Positions 1-7,641 of a stretch of DNA of 40,823 nucleotides are shown piece after piece. The notes below the pieces were generated by a model. That model saw only the letters and a program-made list of their open reading frames with translations, did not search any database and was not told the DNA's origin. This stretch comes from CAYQQK01 sp964420065 (GTDB lineage Bacteria; Bacillota; Dethiobacteria; DTU022): the NCBI GenBank assembly GCA_964420065.1, contig CAYQQK010000018.1, forward strand, positions 1 to 40,823, written 5' to 3'. The position numbers and the translations under genes are program-made. The first letter of the stretch is position 1; each line of letters opens with the position of its first letter.

Positions 1-43
1 TCTATCCCCTAAAGGAAATCCCCTCCATAAACCTACAATAACT

Positions 44-319
44 TTACACTAACCCGTTGCCCCGTCTGGAAAAATCAAACCAGTCGTTGACCGGCGAATA
101 GGAGACAATTCCTTCGAACAGAAGCGTCCCCCCTAAAATCGAAAGCACTTTTCCGGTCAGACCGCCACGCCTGCCAACCCCAAGCCCGATCAAGAGCAGG
201 CCGCCTCCGATCCGTATGACCCGATCCATGAAATTAGGGTTACGCATCGCCTTCATTTTACGGCGTGCCAAAGGCAACATTTTGACCCGGATCGCTCTTG
301 TTAACATGGCCAAAGGCAT
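44..319 (-). CDS. DUF2892-like small membrane protein
   Basis: A 91-residue protein. After a basic N-terminus (about residues 8-25) comes the NPNFMDRVIRIGGGLLLIGLG stretch, which resembles the inner-membrane DUF2892 (YgaP-like) family: a short amphipathic start, then two hydrophobic segments (about 35-48 and 56-72). The start is supported by a good Shine-Dalgarno, GGGGAGGTG, five bases before the ATG. The gene lies 90 bp downstream of the YlbL-type protease on the same strand and may be the last gene of that transcript. The basic N-terminal extension before the DUF2892 part is unusual. Function is unknown; family members are thought to be simple membrane proteins. Confidence 0.6.
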   Translation of the reverse strand: MPLAMLTRAIRVKMLPLARRKMKAMRNPNFMDRVIRIGGGLLLIGLGVGRRGGLTGKVLSILGGTLLFEGIVSYSPVNDWFDFSRRGNGLV

Positions 320-409
320 TCGGGCACCTCCCCTGCCTTTAAGATGCCCAAAGCTGCAAGCACTATCCGGATCTTTGATCCTTCCATCAAAAGCAAATAC
401 CGGACATAC

Positions 410-1411
410 TCATTCGCTGCCACACAGCCCCTCCAAAAATTCCAGGGCTCCCTCAAGGGTATCGACCGGTACCAGCTTGATATTCCGGGCGGCCTTCCGG
501 GCTTCATCCAAATTACCCGAAGGAACCAAGAAATAAGCGGCCCCTTCCCGTTCCGCTGCGAATACTTTCTGCCGGACCCCGCCGATACGTTCAACTTTTT
601 CGTTTATATCGATCGTCCCCGTGCCGGCGATAGGGTAACCACACGTCAGGTCCTCGGGCAAAAGCTGGTTCATGATTTCCAAGACAAACATCATCCCGGC
701 CGATGGCCCCGATATCTCTCCGGTTTCAATACGGATGTCGACCGGAATGACCGGCTCCCATTCAAGAGAGCTAATGTATACTCCCAGAGCAGGCAGCACC
801 GGATCATCGGGAAGAGCGTAAGTGCAAATAGATAAGTCCGTGGTTTCCCTTCCCCGCCGCACGGTTAACCTGACCGGATCACCGATGCGGCGGCCCTGAA
901 CCATGGTGATTACTTCCCCCGTTAACGAAACAGGGATACCGTCCACCGCGATGATCACATCCCCGTCATTAAGCAAGCCCTCTGCCGGGCTGCCGTCCAG
1001 CAGCCCCCTGATTGCAACACCTTCACTCCTGATTTCTACATCGTAACCCGCCCGTCGCAAGGCGATAATTTTTGCCGTGTCCTGGCTTTCACGCATCCAT
1101 TGCTGCAGCAAATTTTGATATTGATCTTGTTCCATGCCCGGCGGAATAATATTCGAACGGCGTTGAAGTTCGATCCGGGGATGCAAGTAACCATAAACGA
1201 CCTGGGTGAGACTGGCTTGTTGTTGCGACACGGTAACCATATAAAAACGACCTCGGTTGCTGCCGTCAGCACCCTCCACTGTAACCAGCCGGCTCAAATC
1301 CTCGGCAGTCCCCGGCTGGATCAGGTAATAATCGGTATGAACAAACAACCCTCCGACCACGATAATACAAAAAAGGAGACAAAACTTTAAAACACGCGAA
1401 ATATGCCGCAA
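410..1411 (-). CDS. ylbL: PDZ-domain Lon-type membrane protease, YlbL/SepM family
   Basis: A 333-residue secreted or membrane-tethered serine protease. Visible parts are an N-terminal membrane anchor (about residues 8-25), a PDZ domain (about 122-195, with GVAIRGLLDGSPA and GDVIIAVDGIPV), and a C-terminal Lon-type peptidase domain with the Ser237-Lys282 dyad in GPSAGMMF and GVRQKVFAA. Family members cut extracytoplasmic substrates; SepM matures a competence peptide in streptococci. The reading frame opens at a TTG with a GAGGGG Shine-Dalgarno seven bases upstream. It lies 16 bp after the patatin gene, as in the Bacillus ylbK-ylbL pair. The family call is firm; the substrate is unknown. Confidence 0.9.
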   Translation of the reverse strand: MRHISRVLKFCLLFCIIVVGGLFVHTDYYLIQPGTAEDLSRLVTVEGADGSNRGRFYMVTVSQQQASLTQVVYGYLHPRIELQRRSNIIPPGMEQDQYQNLLQQWMRESQDTAKIIALRRAGYDVEIRSEGVAIRGLLDGSPAEGLLNDGDVIIAVDGIPVSLTGEVITMVQGRRIGDPVRLTVRRGRETTDLSICTYALPDDPVLPALGVYISSLEWEPVIPVDIRIETGEISGPSAGMMFVLEIMNQLLPEDLTCGYPIAGTGTIDINEKVERIGGVRQKVFAAEREGAAYFLVPSGNLDEARKAARNIKLVPVDTLEGALEFLEGLCGSE

Positions 1412-1427
1412 TCAGTTTCCCCTCTTT

Positions 1428-2210
1428 TCACCCGGTCCTGAGCTGCAATACGTCAACCAGAAACGGTATGGCCCGGCGAGCTGCGTCCTCACCGCGGGCA
1501 ACCGTTTCCGCTGCCTGCGTAAATTGGAACGGCGCAATGTCCCGTAAATCAGGGGTAATCAAAATATTGGCCTCCTGAGCCCTGTGAGCAGCGATTTCAC
1601 GGGACATGATATCGATCGTTTTGGATAGAACGTCAAAAATATGGTGAATCGGATAATCATCTATAAAGTATGATACATCAATGCCAATGACCAGGTCGGC
1701 GCCCATTTCCCGAACTGCTGCAACCGGGACCCGATCCAGGACGCCGCCATCTACCAGCAGTTTTTCCTCCATTTCCACCGGGTTGAATATGCCGGGAATG
1801 GAACATGAAGCACGCACTTTTTTTGCAATAAGACCCTGCCGGAAAACCACCCGTTTACCGGAAAGAAGATCGGTCGCCACCACTGCCAGGGGCAAGACTG
1901 TTTCCTCAATCTTACGCCTTCCCGTGAGCAAGTAGACCAGCTCTTCCAACCTGTCGCCTGCAATTAGCCCCATTTTGGGCAAGGTAAAATCGATCCAGCT
2001 ACTCCTGGAGATGCGCTGTGAAATCTTTTCCATCATTTTCAAGTTCATTCCGCAAGCATACAGGGAAGCAATGACGCTACCCATGCTGGTACCGGCAATG
2101 CAATGAACCGGTATTTGGGACTCATGAAAAACTTTTAAAACCCCAATATGGGCCAATCCTCGAGACAAACCTCCACCCAAAGCCAATCCTATTTTGATTT
2201 TACTTTGCAT
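1428..2210 (-). CDS. ylbK: Patatin-like phospholipase, YlbK/RssA family
   Basis: A 260-residue single-domain patatin. It shows the oxyanion-hole glycine loop LGGGLSRGLAHIG (residues 11-23), the nucleophile elbow GTSMGS with Ser42, and the catalytic Asp154 in VDGGVLDR, so the Ser-Asp dyad is complete. It has no signal peptide and is probably cytoplasmic or membrane-associated. The length fits the bacterial YlbK/RssA branch. It precedes ylbL by 16 bp and was probably co-transcribed with it. The Shine-Dalgarno is weak. The hydrolase family is clear; the lipid substrate is not. Confidence 0.9.
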   Translation of the reverse strand: MQSKIKIGLALGGGLSRGLAHIGVLKVFHESQIPVHCIAGTSMGSVIASLYACGMNLKMMEKISQRISRSSWIDFTLPKMGLIAGDRLEELVYLLTGRRKIEETVLPLAVVATDLLSGKRVVFRQGLIAKKVRASCSIPGIFNPVEMEEKLLVDGGVLDRVPVAAVREMGADLVIGIDVSYFIDDYPIHHIFDVLSKTIDIMSREIAAHRAQEANILITPDLRDIAPFQFTQAAETVARGEDAARRAIPFLVDVLQLRTG

Positions 2211-2388
2211 CGTTTACCATAGTCCCATGGAAATAAGGTATTGAAAACGGCCCACAACGATTTTTTGTTCCGGCTTTGATTGTACTGCAGTTTTCATTTC
2301 GAGTAAAGAGAAACAAGGCCGTTATCATAAAAAGGCTGGTACCGGTTCAGACTAGCCCCGGACCCCGTTGTTGAAAGGAGCATGATCA

Positions 2389-2958
2389 ATGAACGCTTTA
2401 TTGATCACCGTCTCGCTGGTTCTGGTCCTGATGATCTTGGATCGAATTCACCGCACCCACCTGCAACGACTCAACCGTGATCTGGCCGAGCGTGAAGCCA
2501 AGTTAAACGTGCTCAGAGTAGTAGCCAAGCATGAAGCGTTTTTTGGGGGAAACCGGGAACAGTTCCGGATCTGGCTGGTGCAACTGCTGAAAATGCAAGG
2601 TTACCGAAAAATAGAGGCGGTTTCATCGGCAGAAGAAAGGGGATATGACTTTTCTTGTGAAAAACCCCGGAACCAAAAAATATATGTACTTTGCATTCCC
2701 AGCGACCCGTCCCGGTTTGAGGAAACTGTCTCGCCAGCGGAAGCACAGCGACTGGTAGGGGCGATGGTGGGTGGAAGAGTAAAACAAGGCCTCATTGTTA
2801 CCATGGCCCGGCCGGCCCCGGAGACAATCCGTTACCTTGAAAACCTTCCAAGCAGTATTCATATTGAAACCCTTGACGGAGAAAAGCTACTGCAAAAACT
2901 GTATGACCTGCGCAAGGTTTTTCTGGCGCCTTTCCTGGATACTTCGCCGACCGGTTGA
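2389..2958 (+). CDS. Membrane-anchored Mrr-like (restriction-endonuclease fold) protein
   Basis: A 189-residue protein that starts with one transmembrane helix (about residues 3-20), then a basic, probably coiled-coil linker (about 21-50), then a domain patterned like the Mrr/type IV restriction-endonuclease core. The core features are FRIWLVQLLKMQGYRKIEAV (helix and strand), RGYDF (the usual catalytic Asp position), VLCIPS where active enzymes carry the QxK strand, a helix ending LVGAMVGGRVKQGLIVTM, and a final IHIETLDGEKLLQKL strand-helix pair. The missing QxK lysine suggests it does not cut DNA. The start has an AAAGGAG Shine-Dalgarno. It is convergent with the SRAP gene. The fold assignment is an inference from pattern; function is unknown. 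Confidence 0.6.
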   Translation: MNALLITVSLVLVLMILDRIHRTHLQRLNRDLAEREAKLNVLRVVAKHEAFFGGNREQFRIWLVQLLKMQGYRKIEAVSSAEERGYDFSCEKPRNQKIYVLCIPSDPSRFEETVSPAEAQRLVGAMVGGRVKQGLIVTMARPAPETIRYLENLPSSIHIETLDGEKLLQKLYDLRKVFLAPFLDTSPTG

Positions 2959-2997
2959 TCATGAAGCAATAAAATGTACGTTTACTTGCTTGATGCT

Positions 2998-3666
2998 TTA
3001 TTCTTCCACCCTTTGCAACAGGTGCGGCCCATCATGGCGTGGATTATTGACCAGGCGCGAAACCGGATAGGCGATCATCTGCTCCGCCGGAAACGGTGCA
3101 AGAAGAGCAGACAGGAAGGCCGGAGAAGTATACCGTTCCAGCCACCGCACCAAATGGTTTTTCGCAACGATGACCGGCATTCGATCGTGAATAGATGCGA
3201 TCAGATCATTTGGCCTGGTTGTAACGATAACGAATGTTTCCACCAGTTTTCCTTCCCGCACCCGCTGTGACCATAGACCGGCCAACGAAAAAGGACACCC
3301 GTCCCGCCGGGTGATGTAAAACGGTTGGCGTAATTGACCAATTTTTTTCCATTCATAAAAACCACCGGCCGGGATGATAGCACGACGTTCACGAAATGCT
3401 TCCCGAAAAGCCGGCTTCAGGGTTATGCTTTCGGCGCGGGCGTTAATCAACCTCGGTCCACCGGCCCCGCCCTGAACCCAAGGGGGGATGAAACCCCATT
3501 CCATCACGGTCAATTCCCTCCGGCCGGAGATGGGGTTATTCCGGATCAGCGAAACACTACTACCGGGAGTAATATTGTAACTGGGTTCAATTTCTGCCGC
3601 CGCATCGATTCCGTAAACTTGTTTGATCTGGTCTGCATTGAATACCGAGGTAAACCGGCCACACAT
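2998..3666 (-). CDS. yedK: SRAP-domain abasic-site crosslinking protein (YedK/HMCES family)
   Basis: A 222-residue SOS response-associated peptidase-fold protein. After Met removal Cys2 (MCGRF) becomes the N-terminal nucleophile that forms a thiazolidine link to abasic sites in single-stranded DNA. Asn75 in INARAES, Glu105 in GGFYEW and His160 in IHDRMPVIV fall at the same residue numbers as the active-site residues of E. coli YedK. It protects abasic sites at stalled forks. It is transcribed divergently from ylbJ, with 122 bp between them that must hold both promoters. Confidence 0.95.
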   Translation of the reverse strand: MCGRFTSVFNADQIKQVYGIDAAAEIEPSYNITPGSSVSLIRNNPISGRRELTVMEWGFIPPWVQGGAGGPRLINARAESITLKPAFREAFRERRAIIPAGGFYEWKKIGQLRQPFYITRRDGCPFSLAGLWSQRVREGKLVETFVIVTTRPNDLIASIHDRMPVIVAKNHLVRWLERYTSPAFLSALLAPFPAEQMIAYPVSRLVNNPRHDGPHLLQRVEE

Positions 3667-3788
3667 AACCTTTTCACCCCCTTCGCGTGTTACGGTACAC
3701 CCTCGTTTCTTAAAAATGGTCTACCGCACCCGCTCGAACATTATAATTAATACTACTTACGTTTTATGCCGCTCCGGAGGGGTAAAAT

Positions 3789-5105
3789 TTGTTTTATCTT
3801 TTTCTTGTTGTTGTTTTAGTCGCCGCTTTCCTCCTATTTTTACGGGCCCGGCGCCGGCCGCCCCGTCACCTGACAACCTACCTGCTGGCAAGCGGCGCCA
3901 TTCTGCTCACCCTGGCCATGGTTCTCTATCCCCAGGAAGCGTTTGATGCCTCGGTAAACGGCTTGAAAACTTGGTGGCATATTGTTTTCCCCGCCCTGTT
4001 GCCTTTTTTTATCTTTGCCCAGCTCCTGATCGGGCTGGGGGTGGTACACATGATGGGTATATTTTTGGAACCGATCATGCGCCCTGTTTTTAACGTCCCC
4101 GGCACCGGTTCTTTTGTGGTGGCCATGGGCCTGGCCTCGGGCTTTCCGATCGGTGCCATTCTAACGGCGGAGCTTTGCCGACGCAATTTATGCAATCGGG
4201 TGGAGGCAGAGCGGCTTTTAAGTTTCACCAATACCGCCGATCCCCTGTTCATGTTCGGGGCTGTAGCCGTAGGCATGCTTGGCCATCCCCAAGTCGGAAT
4301 GACTCTTGCCGCCGCCCACTACCTCTCCAGTATCACCCTGGGCCTGCTCATGCGTTTCTACCGCAGGGGTGAGCCGGGCTCGGCGGAACCCGGCGCGCAA
4401 ACCCCGAGGGGCGGTTTGTTTTACCAGGCCCAACGGGCGTTAGTAGAAGCTCGCCGGCAAGATGGACGCCCTTTCGGGAAACTCTTGGGAGACGCCATTC
4501 AAAGCTCGGTGAATACATTGTTGCTCATCGGCGGTTTCATAATCCTGTTTGCGGTAATCATCCGTATCCTGGACGTGATCGGGCTGGTCGGTTCGATCAG
4601 CCGCGGGCTGGCACCTGTTCTCTCCCTCGTCGGCCTGAACCCAACCCTCGCCCCCGCCCTTTTTAGCGGTATCCTTGAAATCGATCTGGGTTGTCAGTAC
4701 ACGGCCCAGTTGACGGGGGTAAGCCTGCACGATCAAGTAATCGCCTGCAGCATCATTATCGCCTGGAGCGGCCTATCGGTTCACGGGCAAGTCAGCAGTA
4801 TTATCGCCGGAACCAAAATCCGCATTCTTCCGTACATCGCAGCACGTTTCTTCCATTCGCTTCTGGCCGGAATTTATAGCGCCATCTTTTTGGGGCCACT
4901 CGCCCGTATAACCGGAAACGTGGCCTTCCCGGTCTTTTTACAAACCGTTCCTCAAAGTAGCCCCGCCTTTTGGTGGTCCAGAACGGCATTCATGATGAAC
5001 CATTTTTTTTGCCTTGCGGGATTTTTGATCGGCCTCTCCTTTATTTGCCGGGTCGTACGCTGGAGACGGTTCAACCGCCCACTGTCAAACTTCCGTCGCC
5101 GGTAA
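3789..5105 (+). CDS. ylbJ: Sporulation integral membrane protein YlbJ
   Basis: A 438-residue polytopic membrane protein with paired nucleoside-transporter-gate-like halves: hydrophobic segments near residues 2-17, 31-46, 62-83, 95-125, 235-265 and in the C-terminal third, with conserved glycine-rich turns (SGFPIGAILTAEL, FSGILEIDLGC). YlbJ is needed for normal spore formation in Bacillus. The start is TTG, chosen because a CCGGAGGGG Shine-Dalgarno sits just upstream at about 3774-3782. The 3' end overlaps the convergent coaD gene by 35 bp, so the two transcripts would be complementary at their ends. Confidence 0.92.
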   Translation: MFYLFLVVVLVAAFLLFLRARRRPPRHLTTYLLASGAILLTLAMVLYPQEAFDASVNGLKTWWHIVFPALLPFFIFAQLLIGLGVVHMMGIFLEPIMRPVFNVPGTGSFVVAMGLASGFPIGAILTAELCRRNLCNRVEAERLLSFTNTADPLFMFGAVAVGMLGHPQVGMTLAAAHYLSSITLGLLMRFYRRGEPGSAEPGAQTPRGGLFYQAQRALVEARRQDGRPFGKLLGDAIQSSVNTLLLIGGFIILFAVIIRILDVIGLVGSISRGLAPVLSLVGLNPTLAPALFSGILEIDLGCQYTAQLTGVSLHDQVIACSIIIAWSGLSVHGQVSSIIAGTKIRILPYIAARFFHSLLAGIYSAIFLGPLARITGNVAFPVFLQTVPQSSPAFWWSRTAFMMNHFFCLAGFLIGLSFICRVVRWRRFNRPLSNFRRR

Positions 5106-5574
5106 ACCTATCCATGATCAAGTCATATACCTCCAGCGGAACCAGGTGCTTGATATCGCCGCCATAGCTTGCCACTTCCTTGACAATACTGGAACTCAAA
5201 TACGAATACTTGCTATTGGTCATCATAAACAGTGTTTCGATGGTAGGGTTAAGTTTACGGTTGACAAGAGCCATTTGAAATTCAAACTCGAAATCGGAAA
5301 TTGCCCGTAAACCCTTCACAATAACTTGTGATTTTTTTTGGGAAACATAATCAATTAAAAGACCGCAATAATAGTCCACACTGACATTCTTGAAGGGAGC
5401 GGTGACCAAATTTAACATCCTTAACCGTTCTTCAACACTGAACACAGCTACCTTGCGTGGGTTTTCCAAAACAGCAACGATGAGGTGATCTACTACTGCT
5501 CTTGCTCGGGCGATGATGTCTAAATGACCCATGGTAACAGGATCGAAACTACCGGGATAAACCGCGCTTTTCAA
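5071..5574 (-). CDS. coaD: Phosphopantetheine adenylyltransferase
   Basis: A 167-residue CoaD, which transfers AMP from ATP to 4'-phosphopantetheine, the fourth step of coenzyme A synthesis. The nucleotidyltransferase signature is intact: YPGSFDPVTMGHLDI with the TxGH-type motif (Thr14, His17), and the second motif YSYLSSSIVKEVASYGGD near residue 127. Length is standard. It follows rsmD by 14 bp on the same strand, the usual rsmD-coaD pair of Gram-positive bacteria. Its last 35 bp overlap the tail of ylbJ on the other strand. Confidence 0.97.
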   Translation of the reverse strand: MKSAVYPGSFDPVTMGHLDIIARARAVVDHLIVAVLENPRKVAVFSVEERLRMLNLVTAPFKNVSVDYYCGLLIDYVSQKKSQVIVKGLRAISDFEFEFQMALVNRKLNPTIETLFMMTNSKYSYLSSSIVKEVASYGGDIKHLVPLEVYDLIMDRFTGDGSLTVGG

Positions 5575-5588
5575 TTCCCGCTCCCCCC

Positions 5589-6149
5589 TTATCTACATTT
5601 CTGTTGTAAAAATGTAATCCGACTGTCACCATATTTTTTCTCTACCAAGATGGAATACCCTGCCGCAGCCGGATCCGGAATTCCCTGAGGACCGTGTTCG
5701 AGGATTACAAGCGCCTTTTTGTTTAAAACACCGAAATAAATCAGGCCTTCCAGCGCTTCCAGGGCCAGGCTGAGTCGTTTGTAAGGCGGATCAAGAAAAA
5801 CGAGATCCGCTTTTATTGTTTCCCCGGTTAGTTGCCGCAACCCCCGTTGAGACGAGGCATTGATCACTACCGCCCGGGCCTCCAGGGAAGTCCGGCACAA
5901 GTTTTCGCAGAGGCATCGATAGGCCAGACGATTAATTTCCACAAAGTAACACTTTGCGGCGCCTCTACTCAGGGCCTCCAGGCCCAACGCACCACTGCCG
6001 GCAAACAAGTCTATGGTTACGGCCCCGTTAACCCGTTCGCCAAGAATACTGAAGAGCGCTTCTCTGATCCGTCCCCCCGAAGGACGAATCAATCGCCCGC
6101 GGGGTGTTTTCAAGATCACCCCCCGGGCCGAGCCGGCTATAATGCGCAT
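5589..6149 (-). CDS. rsmD: 16S rRNA (guanine(966)-N(2))-methyltransferase
   Basis: A 186-residue Rossmann-fold methyltransferase that modifies G966 of 16S rRNA using S-adenosylmethionine. Seen are the N-terminal MRIIAGSARG start typical of the family, RPSGGRIREALFSIL, the SAM-binding FAGSGALGLEALSRGA, and the catalytic DPPY in VFLDPPYKRL. The frame is open 25 codons further up, but the ATG at 6149 gives the conserved N-terminus, so it is preferred. It forms an operon with coaD. A 16-bp palindrome lies 37 bp upstream of this start. Confidence 0.94.
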   Translation of the reverse strand: MRIIAGSARGVILKTPRGRLIRPSGGRIREALFSILGERVNGAVTIDLFAGSGALGLEALSRGAAKCYFVEINRLAYRCLCENLCRTSLEARAVVINASSQRGLRQLTGETIKADLVFLDPPYKRLSLALEALEGLIYFGVLNKKALVILEHGPQGIPDPAAAGYSILVEKKYGDSRITFLQQKCR

Positions 6150-6185
6150 CCCGTTTCCCCCAATTCTTTTATTTCTACCAACGAC

Positions 6186-6201
6186 ATTTGCATTTGCAAA
6201 T
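6186..6201. promoter_or_regulatory. Perfect 16-bp palindrome upstream of rsmD
   Basis: ATTTGCA-TT-TGCAAAT is a perfect inverted repeat 37 bp upstream of the preferred rsmD start. Its place in the probable rsmD-coaD promoter region suggests an operator, but no cognate regulator can be named. Confidence 0.35.
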
Positions 6202-6290
6202 CTCATGCATAAATATGTTTTCAATCACGCATAATAAAGCTGAACCAACACCATTACCATAAACTCTTCCTCCGGTTTCTCCTCTCCCAT

Positions 6291-6347
6291 AGCACCGCTT
6301 GAAAAAGCGGTGGGTGGCCACGGGCCGATGCCCGTGGCCTTTTTTTG
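6291..6347 (+). terminator. Double hairpin with U-run, plus-strand terminator
   Basis: CACCGCTT-gaaa-AAGCGGTG is followed directly by GGCCACGGGC-cgat-GCCCGTGGCC (6316-6339) and then seven to eight T residues (6340-6346). The T-run gives it plus-strand polarity, yet no plus-strand gene lies upstream. Either an unannotated plus-strand transcript ends here or the structure works in both directions. Confidence 0.6.
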
Positions 6348-6351
6348 ATAG

Positions 6352-6392
6352 AAAAAAACTAAACTAATAAGGCGGGCTTTGAAAGCCCGCCG
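6352..6392 (-). terminator. Rho-independent terminator of the SASP gene
   Basis: Read on the minus strand, GGCGGGCTTT-c-AAAGCCCGCC is followed by TTATTAGTTTAGTTTTTTTC. It begins about 47 bp past the SASP stop codon and is well formed as an intrinsic terminator for that single-gene transcript. Confidence 0.8.
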
Positions 6393-6438
6393 GATGTACT
6401 GTCTTGAAAGAATTAACAATAAGTGCAATCAATTACCG

Positions 6439-6660
6439 TTACTGGGGGGAAGCGGTGCCGGTTTTACCAACCATGGCGTTCTGCGCCTGGAGAATCATTT
6501 TCCGGACCATGGTCCCGCCGACGTAGCCATTTTGCCGTGAGGTCAGTTCTCCCAGGTCACCGGTATAGTCGATTCCGAGTTCGTTGGCTACTTCAGCCTT
6601 GAAGTTATCCAAAACATGCTTGGCTTCCCGGACAAGGATCCGATTCCTGCTGCGACCCAT
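6439..6660 (-). CDS. Alpha/beta-type small acid-soluble spore protein
   Basis: A 73-residue DNA-coating spore protein. It carries both family blocks: the germination-protease site region in FKAEVANELGIDYTGDLGELTSRQNG (cleavage expected near the ELGID segment) and the C-terminal GGTMVRKMILQAQ helix. These proteins saturate spore DNA, force it toward an A-like form and protect it from UV and heat. An AAAGGAGGTG Shine-Dalgarno precedes the ATG. A sigma-G-like promoter lies upstream and a strong terminator downstream, so it is probably expressed alone in the forespore. Confidence 0.95.
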   Translation of the reverse strand: MGRSRNRILVREAKHVLDNFKAEVANELGIDYTGDLGELTSRQNGYVGGTMVRKMILQAQNAMVGKTGTASPQ

Positions 6661-6692
6661 TCAATTTCACCTCCTTTGCTCTGATGCATCTA

Positions 6693-6721
6693 TAGTTTGG
6701 CTTGCAGGAACGGATCTATAC
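6693..6721 (-). promoter_or_regulatory. Sigma-G-like promoter of the SASP gene
   Basis: On the minus strand GTATA (6717-6721) is followed after 17 bp by CAAACTA (6693-6699). This matches the forespore sigma-G pattern (GnATR, 17-18 bp, CATnnTA) with one mismatch, and sits about 35 bp before an SASP start, where such a promoter is expected. Confidence 0.55.
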
Positions 6722-6771
6722 TAGCAGTCTTTTCCTATACCTTTACTACCATGACAGATTTTAACAAATTT

Positions 6772-7614
6772 TTATAGCACCGGAGCAACCATTATTCCCA
6801 AGAGTCCCGGCCCGGTATGAGTACCGATAACCGCACCGATGGAGGCAACCAACCCTTCCTGCACGTTAAAATAAGCTTGAATGCGTTCCAGGAAACGCTG
6901 TCCTTCCTCCTCGATCGCAGCATGCACTACCGCCACCTTTAGGGGTTGGGACCGCCCCAGATCTTCTTCCATCCGTTGGAGCATCCGTTCCAACACTTTC
7001 GCCCGTCCCCGCACCTGTTCCAGGGGCACGATCTCGCCCCCGGTCATGCTCAACAAAGGCTTGACATTTAAAAGCCCGCCCAAAAGAGCTTTCGCTTTAC
7101 CGATCCGGCCATTTTTTTGCAGGTATTCAAGAGTATCTACCGCAAAATACAGTTTCATGTTTTCCCGGTAATGCCGCACTACATCTAAAACCTGTTCCTT
7201 GCTCCGGCCGGCATTGGCAGCACGGGCTGCCTCCACAACCTGCCAACCCAAGGCCATCGAGGCATGGGTGGAATCGATCACAGTAACATCCCGATCCGGC
7301 AGTTCCTTGCGGGCCATATGAGCCGATTGTAAGGTGCCGCTCAAGTGGGCCGAGATATGAATGGAAACAATCTGGTCGCCCGGCCCGGCAATATCCTGGT
7401 AAGTTGCGGCAAACTCAGCCGGGGTCGGTTGCGAACTGCGGGGCAAGAGCGGAGTAGATTCCAGTTTTTTGTAAAATTGTTCCGGCAAAAGATCCACCCA
7501 ATCGATATAGCTCTCTTCACCGAAAAATACCCGTAACGGCACCATGGCAATTTGTTCCTGCGATCTTATTTTGATCGGAATATCAGCTGTGCTATCGGTA
7601 ACAATTTTAACCAT
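6772..7614 (-). CDS. DegV-family fatty-acid-binding protein
   Basis: A 280-residue two-domain DegV protein. The N-terminal MVKIVTDSTADIP and the SSQPTPAEF, SIHISAHLSGT and VIDST segments are typical lipid-pocket motifs. DegV (FakB-type) proteins hold an acyl chain while the kinase FakA phosphorylates it, feeding exogenous fatty acids into phospholipid synthesis. The neighbouring fakA gene, 27 bp upstream on the same strand, supports that partnership. The start has a GGGAG Shine-Dalgarno. Which fatty acid it prefers cannot be read from the sequence. Confidence 0.92.
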   Translation of the reverse strand: MVKIVTDSTADIPIKIRSQEQIAMVPLRVFFGEESYIDWVDLLPEQFYKKLESTPLLPRSSQPTPAEFAATYQDIAGPGDQIVSIHISAHLSGTLQSAHMARKELPDRDVTVIDSTHASMALGWQVVEAARAANAGRSKEQVLDVVRHYRENMKLYFAVDTLEYLQKNGRIGKAKALLGGLLNVKPLLSMTGGEIVPLEQVRGRAKVLERMLQRMEEDLGRSQPLKVAVVHAAIEEEGQRFLERIQAYFNVQEGLVASIGAVIGTHTGPGLLGIMVAPVL

Positions 7615-7641
7615 TGTCTTGCTCCCTTCCGCTAATCTTTT

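Noticed and set aside
3718..3747. Candidate ylbJ promoter with TATAAT at 3742
   Set aside because: No acceptable -35 for sigma-A or sigma-E lies at the right distance, so it is not listed.
6225..6428. Minus-strand open frame between rsmD and the SASP gene
   Set aside because: It runs through three strong hairpins and has no ribosome site; the region is better read as terminators.
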